The notes: generated by a model not told the origin, from the letters alone. 64,000 nt of DNA from Chrysomallon squamiferum (GCA_012295275.1 CM022672.1:4665443-4729442); one strand, 5' to 3'. Shown: positions 47,227-59,549, counted from the stretch's first letter. Made by a program: numbers and translations.

Positions 47227-47629
47227 CTCAAATTATAATCTTTAAACAAATTTTTATTGTCGGACGTTTTAGCAGTGCAAACGTAAATTATTTCTGAAAA
47301 TACCCAGTAAACGTTGAATGATTGAATGTTTAACAAAGATGAACATTTTCTTTGTCCTGTGGGAACCTAGGCTTGAACGTAACATTAACGTTGCTATTAC
47401 ACTTTACAACTATAAAAAAATCTCCTGTTTTTTTTTTTTTTTTTTTTCTTACCATGAATATCATGAGAAGACTTTATAAAACCGATACCTTACAAACATG
47501 AAAATATAAAGGAGAAATGTTTGGGTTGGCCCCCCCCCCACCCCTCAGTCCGCCTCTACTGGACACACCCAGTGCGCGCCTGAGATCAAAGACATCACAA
47601 AGTCAGTATCACCCATAACGTTAAATATA

Positions 47630-47758
47630 TTAGAAGACATTTGTAACGGTAAATACATCTTTAAAGGTAAATACATTATAAGACTGTTTTAAAGGTTAAT
47701 TCTTTATAAGACAGTTTTAAAAGGTAAATACATTAAGAACATTTGTAAGGGTAAATAT
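47630..47758. repeat. diverged tandem repeat, period near 30 bp
   Basis: GGTAAATACAT and close variants (GGTTAATTCTT, GGGTAAATATC) occur five times, joined by TATAAGACTGTTTTAAA-type pieces. Confidence 0.75.
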
Positions 47759-47917
47759 CGCAACACGCGCTCTCCGCTAAGTGCAGTACTTAGGTCAGAC
47801 ATTCAGTAATGTAAAAACATCGAGGAACAAAATAAAATAAAAAGTTTGCAGAATTCGTTGTAAAACAGAAATTGAGATAGTTTCATGTTTTCCAAACTGA
47901 GGTCTAATTTAGTTCTG

Positions 47918-47921
47918 CGAT

Positions 47922-47972
<51 letters not shown>

Positions 47973-48045
47973 TTGTTGTTGTTGTTGTTCTTATTATCAT
48001 CAACATCGTCGTCATCATCGTTGTTGTCATCATCATTATCTTCTC
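47918..48045. repeat. (TTTA)n, (TTG)n and ATC-type units
   Basis: TTTA units to 47973, TTG units to about 47988, then imperfect CATCATCG units. Confidence 0.95.
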
Positions 48046-48667
48046 TTTTTTTATCGTTACATTATCAACTATTCATTTATTTAATTTTATTTATAAACAA
48101 ACAAAACGTGATGTGTTAGTGGAGACTATAGCCGGCTTTAGATTGTCAGCACAGTGATTTCCATATTCGATTTTCTTTGTCCATGCACGAATCTGCACTG
48201 ATGAAGGTTTCACGTTATACAAGTAATCTTCGACTCTCGCAAATCCAGAAGACTAAATATTGGTTGACATCAAAGTCGTAATAACTGCATTAATCATTGT
48301 TATTTATCACGGTTAGGCTGAATGTCTGAGAGAGATCTTGCTTGCTTAATTTTCAAATAAAGGAGATATGTTAGACTGAGTCCTATTTTCCATTTTGGGT
48401 TATTTATTTTTGTTTATTTTTTTGTTTATTTTTTATTTTTTTACTGTTTTATTATATGTTTTTGTTCTTTTAATATGATAGAAGCGATTGTGCGTATATT
48501 GTGCGTAAATGTGTGTGTTTGTCTGGACGTTAATGGAAGAGGGATTTGCTTTGTTTCCGAACTTTATTAATAATAACACGCACACATACACACATTAAAA
48601 GTGTGAATCAAAATTACGTTTTTAATTATTTTTCTTTTTTCTTTTAAATATATTCATATACCTATAA

Positions 48668-48702
48668 GGACACACACACACATACATACATACATACATA
48701 CA
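48668..48702. repeat. (CA)n and (CATA)n
   Basis: ACAC followed by ACAT units. Confidence 0.92.
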
Positions 48703-48959
48703 TTTGATAAAAGGAACAATAGTTTCTGTTAAATACAATAATATTTTCATCGCTAAATGTTCGTTACTGATTCATTGACACAGGATGTATTTCACATTTA
48801 TATTTATTTCATTTACTTATGTGCTGTGTTAAAGTCATTAGTTTCATATTTCATCGATTTTTAAAAAACACCAAAAATAATTTAAAAAAACCCATTTAAA
48901 TCTCCAAAATCCCAAAACCTTTGTAAAATCTTGGGTTGTGTTATAATTGAGGTTTTTCA

Positions 48960-49032
48960 ATGTCGTCCACTGGTTACAGCTTTGGACTGATCTCTGACTG
49001 AAAGCTGAATCAAAGTCCTGTCGTGTACTTGC
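48960..49032 (+). mobile_element. tRNA-like SINE remnant
   Basis: TCCACTGGTTACAGCTTTGG at 48966-48985 resembles a D arm and A box. GCTGAATCAAAGTCCTG at 49004-49020 resembles a T arm and B box, at tRNA-like distance. A decayed tRNA-derived element is likelier than a tRNA gene because the arms do not pair cleanly. Confidence 0.4.
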
Positions 49033-49609
49033 AGTCTTGGCTTACTTGCTTTGATAACTCGTCGAAGTTTCAAATTACAAGCTGTTCACAAATACTGTTT
49101 CTGTCGATCCGTATTTCACACTTAAAGCGACAAAACAGAGGTATTTTTAAAACAGAGTTATTTTTAAGACGTTCAAACCATGATCTTCCCATTGACACGA
49201 ACAGAATCGAGTAAGTCAGTTTTGCAACAATTACAAAATCGGGGATTAGTATAATTATATATTTACCAGTATGTATCGTACGAACGAAAAAAAAAAAAAA
49301 AATAATAATCAGTAAATAAAAAAAAAACAAAAAAAAATCGTTACTTACAGACTTTTTGACAGTCTAATCCAAAGTGTATTTAACATATATTTTTTAATGT
49401 CTTAACTGTAAAAGACTTGTGTACTTAGAAAACTTGTATATTTTGTAGTTAACGATGAATTTTTGTAAAATTCTTTTGCTGATGTTATATGTATTTCTTT
49501 TATATGCACATTATCGTATACTCACTATCTTGTTATAGTTACAGGTAAGGTATTTCTATGTAAATATCCTCATATGCTACAGACCACGGCCTGAGTGTAA
49601 TACAGTTCA

Positions 49610-49660
49610 GTTCAGTTTTAGCTCAATGGTTAGACCATCATCCACTGAATTTAACGAAAC
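49610..49660 (+). mobile_element. truncated tRNA-like remnant (A-box half)
   Basis: TTTAGCTCAATGGTTAGACC at 49617-49636 is a strong match to the 5' half of a tRNA, including the A box. The B box is not found where expected, so the element seems broken after the anticodon arm. Confidence 0.4.
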
Positions 49661-50050
49661 GTTTTTGGCCCCTGGCTAGAAATGGGTGGACAAAAATTGA
49701 GACGATTTGAACATGTGAGCCAAAGCTTCCCTCGCGATTTCTGAACATCTGCATTCACCAGATTGTTAACCAGTCCATACTTCAAGTCTGTGAAACCACA
49801 AACTGGGAATAACATTAAAAGCAGCGCTTTCATCTCTTTAATGAACTCGGCATATTTCTCGAGGTTATTTGATTTTCAGTGCTTACAGAAGAAGAAAAAA
49901 CGTCGAATAACGTGCAAGAAGTAGTAAAGGTATCACGGAATCAGGACGCGTGCCATCATAAAGTCTTTTTTGTTGTCGTTATATGAAATAATAATATTTC
50001 GATTCGCAGCATTTCTGATCCCCTTAGTTGATATATTGATATTAGGGCAT
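49661..50050. other. unique sequence, no gene seen
   Basis: A 60-codon minus-strand frame at 49651-49833 has no recognisable domain. No other signal. Confidence 0.5.
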
Positions 50051-50063
50051 TATTTTAATATAA

Positions 50064-50355
50064 ATAAATAAATAAATAAATAGAATAGAATAGAAAAAAA
50101 AAATGAAAAAGCAAAATAAAACAAATCAAAACGAAAAAAAAAGGGAATTAGGAAAGGAGAAAGAAAAATGATCAAGGAATTAGGAAGAATAAAGAAAAAG
50201 AGAAAGAAGGAAATTTAAACAAAATATTAATACTAACAAAAAAAACCCCCAAACAAACAAACACAAAAAAAAAAACCCCTCCAATAATTACAACAAGAAA
50301 ATGAAGTAGAACAACAGCAACAGCAAAAACAGCAACAACAATAAGACAAACAACC
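50064..50355. repeat. A-rich and CAA/CAGCAA low-complexity tract
   Basis: AAAT units, A runs, GAAAGA words, and AACAGC/CAACAA units from 50310. Confidence 0.88.
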
Positions 50356-50524
50356 GCAACAAGAGTAACAGAATGTGTGATGAATTTTGAACGCCTTACA
50401 ACATTGAGAGAGAAAAGTACTGCGGAATTTTCATGGACGGCTGATCCACTCAAACGTTCCTGTGGGAGATATGACGATTATATTCTCAATATATTCTACA
50501 TTCTTCCAAGTTACGCTTTTTTCT

Positions 50525-50551
50525 TCTTCTTTTTTTTTTTTTTTTTTTTAT
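50525..50551. repeat. TTC and poly-T run
   Basis: CTT units followed by about 19 T. Confidence 0.9.
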
Positions 50552-50748
50552 TCCTGCCATCCAGTCTTAATTAATTAACGAAATACGTCAACGACAAAAA
50601 TTCAGTTTGGCGTAGTCATAACGTCATCACGTAAAGATGTGAAATAACAGCATTCATATGTTGTTGATTTTTTGTTGTTGTTTTTTTGACGTTATTTTAT
50701 CATTGTGTCATTCTTTATTATGAATTATGATAGATATCCCTGTCCACT

Positions 50749-50800
50749 CCAAAAAAAAAAAAAATAATAATAATAAAATAAAAAAAAAAAAAAAAAAAAT
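50749..50800. repeat. A-rich run with TAA units
   Basis: A run, TAA units and a second A run. Confidence 0.93.
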
Positions 50801-51145
50801 CAGAAAGGAGAGATATATAATGACATGGAAGCTTAACGAAAATGCTTTACTCGTGCAAATATTTCCTGGAATCTTTAGTACGAGAGACTGGTGTGTAGTA
50901 TTGGGTTTGTATGAACAGAGAGCGATGTCTATCGATCCCACGTCGCCGCTGTAGGAATGCTGTTATTAAAAAAGCATATCAAACGAGGTAGACACGGGGA
51001 AGTGTGCGTGACACAAAGTTATTATTTGCGTTATTATTAATTTTCCAGGTCAGACGGAGATCTCAGATTAGCTCGCTGAAAAACAACTTTACAAAAGAAA
51101 ATTCAAATATTTTGTTTTGCTTGTTTTGTTTTTTTATTCACTTAT

Positions 51146-51355
51146 TTATGGTTATTATTATTATTATTAATATTGTTATTAGTAGTAGTAATGGCAATAG
51201 TAATAGTAGTAGTAGTAGTTGTAGTAGTAGTAATTGAAGAAATAGTAGCACTAGTAGTTGTTGTAATAGTAGCTGCAGTAGTAGTAGTGGTTCAAGTAAA
51301 TGTCGTAGCTGCAACAGTAGTAGTTGTAGTAGTATTGGCAGTAGTAGTAGTTGAT
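51146..51355. repeat. TTA then TAG/GTA trinucleotide array
   Basis: TTA units to about 51180, then AGT units with frequent substitutions (GGCAAT, GCAGT, GCTGCA). Poly-Val and poly-Ser frames are repeat by-products. Confidence 0.93.
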
Positions 51356-51359
51356 ATGT

Positions 51360-52105
51360 TTTCGTTGGTGGAATTATAACTGTTTGTATCGTTTTTATTT
51401 ATTTGTCATCACGTCAGATCTTTCTCAGTTCTTAGTTTTGGCTGTTTCCCGTTCTAACCGTTATCTTACGACTGGTTTGTCAAATTCAAGAACATGGTTA
51501 TATGTGTTTTTCTGTTTATGGAAAGGTACATTGAAAACATCTCTGGCTGTTGTTTGAAAAAAAAATCAGCTCATTAGATAGTCACAGCAGGTTTTTTCTT
51601 TAGTTATCATCGTGATAATTAACCACAGAAATAACTTCTTATTACTACAGATGAATAAAGATGTTTGGAGTAGGTCTTTAAATTAAACATTTTTCGTTTC
51701 CTTATAAACTAAAGAAGCTGCTGCATGTAGCCTTGCAGTCAAAAATGGGTGACAATTAATTGTTGTCTTTCCTTAATTCTTGCCTTAAAGACGTCTGTAA
51801 CTCCTGCCAACTAAAGTTGAGCAATGTCGAGGTCCAGTCGTATTTGTAGAAGTCAAGGATACTCTTAGAAATCTCACTGCTTGTTATTTCCTTCTTACAC
51901 CAGTACGTTCAAAGCAGCTCGACTTTGCAATTTCCCTTCATCACAAATACACCTGATTGTCCCTTCCTGGTGAAAATGTATCAAAAGCTCCGACAGTCCT
52001 TGTTTGTATGTAATTATCTCCAGGTTGTCTGGAATTCTTGTGTTTGCATTTCGCCTCCAGAATAACGTGTTGTTTACTTTGCGGAGAGAAGCGTCGTGAA
52101 CGCCG
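51360..52105. other. unique sequence upstream of the 41-bp array
   Basis: A minus-strand frame of 88 codons (51895-52161) enters the degenerate edge of the array. It has varied composition but no family I recognise, and such lengths occur by chance. Confidence 0.4.
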
Positions 52106-52109
52106 TTGT

Positions 52110-53990
52110 TGCATGTTGCCGTCTGACAAAGCATCGTGAATGCCTTTGTTAGGTTACCCAATGCTGAACAGTCTTAAATGCTTGTGATTACATTTTGACG
52201 TGCGTCTAAATGCAGTGAATGCTTGTTGTTGCATTTTGACGTATGCCTATGTGCAGTGAATGCTTGTTATTGCATTTTGACGTATGCCTATGTGCAATGA
52301 ATGCTTGTTGTTGCATTTTAACGTATGCCAAAGTGCAATGAATGCTTGTTGTTGCATTTTAACGTATGCCTAAGTGCAATGAATGCTTGTTGTTGCATTT
52401 TAACGTATGCCTATGTGCAATGAATGCTTTTGCAATGAATGCTTGTTGTTGCATTTTGACGTATGCTTATGTGCAATGAATGCTTGTTGTTGCATTTTGA
52501 CGTATGCCTATGTGCAATGAATGCTTGTTGTTGCATTTTGACGTATGCCTATGTGCAATGAATGCTTGTTGTTGCATTTTGACGTATGCCTAAGTACAAT
52601 GAATGCTTGTTGTTGCATTTTGACGTATGCCTAGGTGCAATGAATGCTTTTGCAATGAATGCTTGTTGTTGCATTTTGACGTATGCCTATGTGCAATGAA
52701 TGCTTGTTGTTGCATTTTAACGTATGCCTATGTGCAATGAATGCTTGTTGTTGCATTTTAACGTATGCCTATGTGCAATGAATGCTTTTGCAATGAATGC
52801 TTGTTGTTGCATTTTGACGTATGCCTATGTGCAATGAATGCTTGTTGTTGCATTTTGACGTATGCCTATGTGCAATGAAACTTGTTGTTGCATTTTGACG
52901 TATGCAATGAATGCTTGTTGTTGCATTTTGACGTATGCCTATGTGCAATGAATGCTTGTTGTTGCATTTTGACGTATGCCTATGTGCAATGAATGCTTGT
53001 TGTTGCATTTTGACGTATGCCTATGTGCAATGAATGCTTGTTGTTGCATTTTGACGTATGCCTATGTGCAATGAATGCTTGTTGTTGTATTTTAACGTAT
53101 GCCTATGTGCAATGAATGCTTTTGCAATGAATGCTTGTTGTTGCATTTTGACGTATGCCTATGTGCAATGAATGCTTGTTGTTGCATTTTGACGTATGCC
53201 TATGTGCAATGAATGCTTGTTGTTGCATTTTAACGTATGCCTATGTGCAATGAATGCTTTTGCAATGAATGCTTGTTGTTGCATTTTGACGTATGCCTAT
53301 GTGCAATGAATGCTTGTTGTTGCATTTTGACGTATGCCTATGTGCAATGAATGCTTGTTGTTGCATTTTTATGCCTATGTGCAATGAATGCTTTTGCAAT
53401 GAATGCTTGTTGTTGCATTTTGACGTATGCCTATGTGCAATGAATGCTTGTTGTTGCATTTTGACGTATGCCTATGTGCAATGAATGCTTGTTGTTGCAT
53501 TTTGACAATGTGCAATGAATGCTTGTTGTTGCATTTTGACGTATTGCAATGAATGCTTGTTGTTGCATTTTGACGTATGCCTATGTGCAATGAATGCTTT
53601 TGCAATGAATGCTTATTGTTGCATTTTGACGTATGCCTATGTGCAATGAATGCTTGTTGTTGCATTTTGACGTATGCCTATGTGCAATGAATGCTTGTTG
53701 TTGCATTTTAACGTATGCCTATGTGCAATGAATGCTTTTGCAATGAATGCTTGTTGTTGCAATTTGACGTATGCCTATGTGGAATGAAAGCTTGTGCAAT
53801 GAATGCTTGTTGTTGCAATTTGACGTATGCCTATGTGCAATGAATGCTTGTGCAATGAATGCTTGTTGTTGCAATTTGACGTATGCCTATGTGGAATGAA
53901 AGCTTGTGCAATGAATGCTTGTTGTTGCATTTTAACATATGCCTGAGTGCAATGAATGCTTGTTACTGCATTTTGCCGTTACGCCAAAGC
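52110..53990 (+). repeat. 41-bp satellite-like array with a 139-bp higher-order unit
   Basis: The basic unit reads GCATTTTGACGTATGCCTAT then GTGCAATGAATGCTTGTTGTT, 41 bp, repeated about 40 times with no spacers. A variant with an extra 16 bp, recognised by GCTTTTGCAATGAATGC, occurs at about 52425, 52645, 52784, 53118, 53255, 53390, 53595 and 53734. Several intervals are 135-139 bp, close to 3x41+16. At 53757-53928 three 57-bp units with TTGCAATTTGAC follow. Degenerate units lie at both ends (52110-52190 and 53945-53990). The frames with repeated CNNKHSLHIGIRQ are by-products of a period not divisible by three. Confidence 0.97.
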
Positions 53991-54063
53991 GTTGTTAATC
54001 ATTTTGTGTCCACAGACCAAAACGTTAAAACGACTGAATGATTTGTGTTGACGTGTGCCGAAG

Positions 54064-54140
54064 CATGTTGTAGCGGTAATGGTTAATTCTGCTAAATCAG
54101 CATCTGACTGGAACCAGTGGCGATCAAACACCAGCTATGA
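54064..54140 (+). mobile_element. tRNA-like SINE remnant next to the array
   Basis: TAGCGGTAATGGTTAATTCT at 54071-54090 resembles an A box and D arm. GGCGATCAAACACC at about 54119-54132 resembles a B box. The distance of about 48 bases fits a tRNA. It starts about 75 bp beyond the last degenerate unit of the 41-bp array. Confidence 0.5.
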
Positions 54141-54475
54141 TCATATTTCTAAGTTAGATGACACAGGATTTTTGTTAATACAAGGAAACTCGTTAGCAAA
54201 TGCGTCCATTTACAATTAGTTTCGACCCAGGTGAAGACCTTGAATGGTTTATAGTGCTGAAACAACAAAGAGAAAGGTATACGGGTGTTATGGCACTGAA
54301 AGAATAATTACTATCGGAAGTGATGATAACATCACAAACAGGAACACCCGTGTATAGGCCAAATATAGGGCCTCACCGCGGTTGATGTTGAGGATAGTCA
54401 TGTTGTTATTATTGTTTTTGTTGTTTTCACTGCTATACCATTAATGATGTTAATACTTCTCCTAAAAACTGATGG
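54141..54475. other. sequence downstream of the tRNA-like remnant
   Basis: It could be SINE body. It includes a CCGTGTATAGG / CCTATATTTGG-like weak complementarity near 54350. No tail or gene found. Confidence 0.3.
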
Positions 54476-54477
54476 AT

Positions 54478-54902
54478 GAATAGACAGACTGACGTAAAGT
54501 TAGACCTACTGATAGAAATATATATAAACAGATATACAAATAAATAGACAGATATAAAGAAAGAACGATAGATATATAGACATACAGACAGACAGACAGA
54601 TACACATGGTGACAATTTACATAAATACATACATAGACACAAACATACATACACATACATACATACATACATACATACATACGTACATACATACATGCAT
54701 ACACACATACATACATACATACATACATACATACACACACACACATACATACACACAATACATACACACACATACATACATACATACATACACATACATA
54801 CACACACATACATACATACATACATACATACATACATACATACATACATACATACATACATACATACATACATACATACATACATACATACATACATACA
54901 CA
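54478..54902. repeat. AGAC/GATA then (ACAT)n array, about 425 bp
   Basis: Degenerate AGAC, AGAT and ATAT units to about 54605, then ACAT units with ACAC interruptions, becoming perfect from about 54800 to 54900. The long Tyr-Val-Cys-Met frame of 231 codons on the minus strand is a translation of this array plus flanking unique sequence. Confidence 0.96.
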
Positions 54903-55765
54903 AAACGAAAAAAGAAACAAACAAAACCGAAAACGTGCACAGGCAGCACAAAAAAAATCTGCTTCGGATTAAAAAGAAGTTGACGAGAATTATGTTCTTA
55001 ATTAAGTAAGAACGGACGCGGAAGTCAATAAAGTCGATAGAATCAAGTGATGAGACTTGTGTTTTCTTCCTGGTTTTATCTCGTCTCTGAGTGTTTTGTT
55101 TTGTGCTGACTGATTCAGACAGCACCAAATGTTACATCCGCAGAATCTGCTTGATTTTGCATCCCTGTACAGTGAACAGCGTCAGTGATGTTGTTATTGT
55201 CGTTTTTTTCTTTCTTTGAATGTCTTTTGTATGTACTGATGTAGGAATATATATGTGTGTTTAATATAATGCTGAAAAATACAAAAGGTGGAGATTTTTT
55301 GATCATTTTGTTTCGTTCTGAGGTTTTGTCCTCCAGCCGCGTCTGTGCAGGTTTATGAAATTAATCTGTGTACTCGAATGAAAGAAAGTCTTCATTTATT
55401 CATCACTAATAAGCCAACTGAAATTAAAAGAGCTGAGACAGATGTCACGAGTCCTTTCTTCGACATTTTTTATTAAATATCTGAGGAAGAAAATGCTTCG
55501 TTATGTCGTCGAGAAAAACAATGTGTGCTAGCTGGTTTTGTTTACTTGTCAACCATGTTTTTATTTATTTTTTCTGCAGTTATGACCCATCAGTTATATT
55601 TAAGAAAACAAAAGGAAAAAAGCGAATCAGCGTTATAGAGTGTTAAGTCAGTGTTTTTATGTGACTATATGGAAATGGGGTGGGAGGAAGAAACAGCAGA
55701 AGGGTCTGGAAGGAGGCTGGGGGACAGAGAGACAGTGACACACATAGGGACATAGACAAGCACAG
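54903..55765. other. unique AT-rich sequence, no gene seen
   Basis: No coding or RNA signal found beyond chance-length frames. A short purine-rich patch leads into the next GA array from 55675. Confidence 0.55.
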
Positions 55766-55767
55766 AT

Positions 55768-55768
<1 letters not shown>

Positions 55769-55853
<85 letters not shown>
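55769..55853. repeat. (GA)n microsatellite, 85 bp
   Basis: Uninterrupted GA, flanked by CAGACA-type units. Confidence 0.98.
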
Positions 55854-55857
<4 letters not shown>

Positions 55858-56239
55858 CCAGACAAACAGTTAAAGGCAGAAACAAAAGAGACATAAAAAC
55901 AGATGTAAAATCGTAAATGAAATATAACGTTATTAATGCAAGAGACATTATCGCAGATTAAATGACCTAACACCAGTAATTTCCACATCAGTTATTTACA
56001 GTTATTATAAAAAACAAAACATTTGTTTGCTCGGTCATCAGTCATAGCCACTGACAACGTGCTCTCTTTACCCCTTCAGTAATAATGATGTATCAGCTAC
56101 AACGACGACGACTGGGTAAACAGAATTTTAACAGGAACTGATCGATTTTTCTGTTTAAAACACAACTCTTTTAATTTGAATAATAGCTTTTGTGTTTTTT
56201 TTCTCTTCAGAACATGCTGAAGTATTCATTTCATTTTGT

Positions 56240-56450
56240 AAACACACACCCACACGCACACACATACACACACATATTTGTATGCCTGTACATATTTGTA
56301 CATTTTTGTGTATGTATGTTTTATGTTTGTTTGTATGTTACTGTATGTAAGGGTGCATGATTGCATCAGTGTACATGTAAATCGCATATATTTTCATATA
56401 TGTATGTATAATTATGGTGTATTTGAACGTGTAATTACATATATACAAAC
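56240..56450. repeat. short CA and degenerate TATG units
   Basis: CACAC near 56243-56275, then scattered TGTATG words without a stable period. Confidence 0.6.
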
Positions 56451-56872
56451 AAAAACACATTAGTACAAAGAATATTATTTATAACCTCTCTGTTTGTTCT
56501 AGAATATCACTCACTGTTTATTTTATTTCCAAGCCGTAAACGCTGCCGTCACATTCACCGCAAATTGCTGTTTTGTGTTCTTCTAACCGACCTTTGACCT
56601 TGACAGTCGACATTTTGCCCCTAGCAGTTAGACACAAAGTAACTGTATTAGGGGAGGTAATTAGGGAAAGTAATGACATTGACGTCTGACAGCAGAATCT
56701 TGTGAGCTGACTTCAAGTGAAAAACACGAGCGGTTTGTCTGTTTGTCCGAACATAAACTTTTCAGAAATCTTTTAGTTTTTTTTCCAAGATGTGAAATAG
56801 GCTTACAGAGGAACACATTACTTTAGCAAAATATCAGAATGCCTGTTGTCTCTATATGTGCCTGCGTATATT
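56451..56872. other. unique sequence, no gene seen
   Basis: More balanced composition at 56530-56760 without a supported frame or RNA. Confidence 0.5.
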
Positions 56873-56874
56873 AA

Positions 56875-56876
56875 AT

Positions 56877-56960
<84 letters not shown>
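56875..56960. repeat. (TG)n microsatellite, about 84 bp
   Basis: ATGTATG, then uninterrupted TG to 56960, one of the longest TG arrays here. Confidence 0.98.
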
Positions 56961-56962
<2 letters not shown>

Positions 56963-57294
56963 CTGGGTGGTTGTACAGTATTACCCATTAGGTAGTTTAA
57001 GTATTTTCAGATTATCTACACCACACTGAAAATGAAACAGGCTAAGTTCCGATCTAATGTTAACTCCGGTAATTATGAGTAGTGCAGTTTTTGCTGCTGT
57101 TGTCGAACGCTGATATTTAACATAAAACTACGGTGTTACGTTGTCATCTACTCTGCTATCATCTCATGCAATGACATTCGTGGGTTCTTGCAGTGTGTCA
57201 CTATGGTTTTCGCTGTCTGAATGTTAGAAATGTTAATTTTATATGTTTGTCGTCCAGCCACATTTTATGCTGTGGTTAAAACCACCGGTTCTCA

Positions 57295-57295
<1 letters not shown>

Positions 57296-57362
<67 letters not shown>
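57296..57362. repeat. (TCTG)n-(TC)n compound microsatellite
   Basis: TCTG units to about 57328 then TC units to 57361. Confidence 0.97.
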
Positions 57363-57365
<3 letters not shown>

Positions 57366-57540
57366 TCTACTCTTTATCTGCCTGTTATAGGTTTTTGAGA
57401 ATTTTAATTTACTGTTTTAGAAAAGAACATGACAAACTATAATAATTTCAATCCGGTGTCGGATCTGGAAAAAGATGAATGGGCTACACCTTTATTTTGT
57501 CGATTTCATTTACATTGTGACATTAACTTGATTATGACGT

Positions 57541-57604
57541 AAAAAAAAAAAATAATAATAAAATAAAATAAAATAAAATAAAATAAAAATAAAATAAAAT
57601 AAAA
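57541..57604. repeat. poly-A and (AAATA)n pentanucleotide repeat
   Basis: A run, TAA units and about nine AAAAT units with one six-base variant. Confidence 0.95.
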
Positions 57605-58020
57605 CGGGTGTATAGCTAGTCGTGGTTTAATGTTAACCTCTAGACTACAACACGCGACATTTACACACTCGTTTGGCCTATGCGGCGTATTTCAGATGCG
57701 GAAACATTGCCTCTCTGAAACAAGAAGACGCTATACCTCCAGTAATTAACTTTTATGGTTTGATAATTAACTTTCAGCTTTTAAAACAAGAAGGAAGTAT
57801 CATTCCTCATAAAGATTCTATTTTCAGAAATTGAGTCGTAGTGTATTTTATTACCTTCTTCTTTCCAGTTTCAGACTCTTAAAACCTCATTTAAAAAAAT
57901 GTTGAACTTTTCCCCTTCGTTCTACATCCTCATACAAATTATTAATTGGCTAAAAAGTACGTTTTAATTTTTGTTTTTGTAAATTTTCCTTTATATATAT
58001 ATATAAAGTAAAATTTAAAA
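57605..58020. other. unique sequence, weak tRNA-like patch
   Basis: GTATAGCTAGTCGTGGTTTAA at 57610-57630 is loosely A-box-like, but no B box follows at the right distance. A 20-bp palindrome of alternating TA (57989-58008) closes the block. Confidence 0.3.
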
Positions 58021-58021
58021 A

Positions 58022-58107
58022 AATATATATATGTATGTATGTATGTATGTATTATTATGTGTGTATATATGTATGTATGTATTTGTTTCATATAACTTTT
58101 AATTTCT

Positions 58108-58146
<39 letters not shown>
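58022..58146. repeat. (TATG)n, (CT)n and (CA)n tracts
   Basis: TATG units with a TTAT interruption to 58083, then CT at 58109-58123 changing directly into CA to 58146. Confidence 0.95.
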
Positions 58147-58465
58147 TTTTCTCTCAGTCATCTTAAAATCTCCAGAATTTTTTCTAAAATTCTAATTGCC
58201 GTCATCATTTTCAAAAAATAAAATAAAAAACTTCTCGCCAGTATCAAATTTCTAGTAGCCTCGTTGTCTGACATCTTGTGATTTCTTTCTCAACGAATGT
58301 CAGTTTTAAATTCAGTCCGTTTTGATGCATAGACGCTTTTCATTATCGTCCAGTTCTAAAATGAAACGTGGAATTCTCGATTTAAATCATATCGCTTAAT
58401 AACCTTATCCACCATGAATGTAGCAACTTGAATCAGTCTGAATATTTATTTTACTTTTATTTATT
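58147..58465. other. unique sequence, no gene seen
   Basis: No repeat, RNA or coding signal seen. Confidence 0.55.
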
Positions 58466-58469
58466 TGTT

Positions 58470-58555
58470 ATAATTATTGTTGTTGTTGTTGTCGTTTTTG
58501 TTGTCGTTGTTGTTGTTGTCGTCGTTGTTTGTTTGTTATTGTTGATGTTTTCTGT
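58470..58555. repeat. TTG/TCG trinucleotide repeat
   Basis: TTG units with CG-containing variants. Confidence 0.93.
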
Positions 58556-58574
58556 TGGTGATCTTGTTATTTTA

Positions 58575-58859
58575 TTGTCTATTTGTCTCTCTCTGTCTGA
58601 TATCTACTTATCATCTCTATATCTAAACCTTTCTATAAATCTATCTGTCTATCTGAATATCTATGTCACTCTTTCTCCATTTCATTTGTCTCTGGGGGGT
58701 GTCCATCTGCCTCACACTATAACCAAATCTATTTATCGGTCTGTCTGTATTAATATCTATCTGTTTCTCTGTCTGTCAGTCTATGTATTTATCTCTATAT
58801 CTATATTTTTTTTCAATTTATCGATCTATCTCTCTATCTTACGTTCTTTCATTCTCTCC

Positions 58860-58940
<81 letters not shown>
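58575..58940. repeat. degenerate TCTA/TCTG array then (CT)n of about 78 bp
   Basis: Loose CTAT and CTGT units to 58860, then uninterrupted CT to 58940. Confidence 0.94.
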
Positions 58941-58944
<4 letters not shown>

Positions 58945-59540
58945 TCTCTTTTTTTTAATTATTCAAGAAAGTGTTGTTTTTGTGGTTTTTAATTTTGAAA
59001 TGTTTTGTACGCTGCGGGATATGGAAGTTTGTCACCTCAGTCTTGGCAATAGGTTTACATTACGAAAACTTCATCTAACTTTGCCTGAGGGGGATAAATA
59101 AAAATTTCTATCTCGAGGCTCATGAAATACTCCGTAGTTAAAAGCAAACAGGAAAACTGGAATTATTCTTGCATTTGATCCAGACTGGTCAATAATGCAC
59201 CATCGCCGCAAACTGGACACAAATGTATGCGGAATTAGAGTTTATTATATTCGATATTTTCCATTCGGTGCCCAGAAATGCTAAACAAAATATGTTACCT
59301 TGAGTTAACAAGCTTTTGGCGAGGTTACATAATGTAATATGCAGTCAACAGAACTGGAGTTGACGGTGTGTATTGATTCCTAAGCCTTTTATTTTTCTCT
59401 CCTGTAAGACAGATTTGTAAATCAATGTCATGGAAGCTGCTGAACTATATACATATCTATGACATGGCCAGGACCACGATGACAACATAACACTGACGCA
59501 AGTCGTATTAAAGCTCAAGGAAGCAGTGATTACATTAGCA
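58941..59540. other. unique sequence, no gene seen
   Basis: Mixed composition with stops in all frames. No RNA gene seen. Confidence 0.6.
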
Positions 59541-59549
59541 GTGTGAATC

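Noticed and set aside
51895-52161. 88-codon minus-strand gene
   Set aside because: It runs into the degenerate edge of the 41-bp array and shows no domain; length is within chance.
52769-53665. Repetitive proteins with CNNKHSLHIGIRQ-type units on the minus strand
   Set aside because: The period of 41 bp is not divisible by three, so each frame changes reading register every unit; open stretches are by-products of the array.
54433-55128. A 231-codon minus-strand frame with Tyr-Val-Cys-Met repeats
   Set aside because: Its middle is a direct translation of the ACAT array; flanking parts have no recognisable domain. Similar frames appear over every ATGT/ACAT array in several phases.
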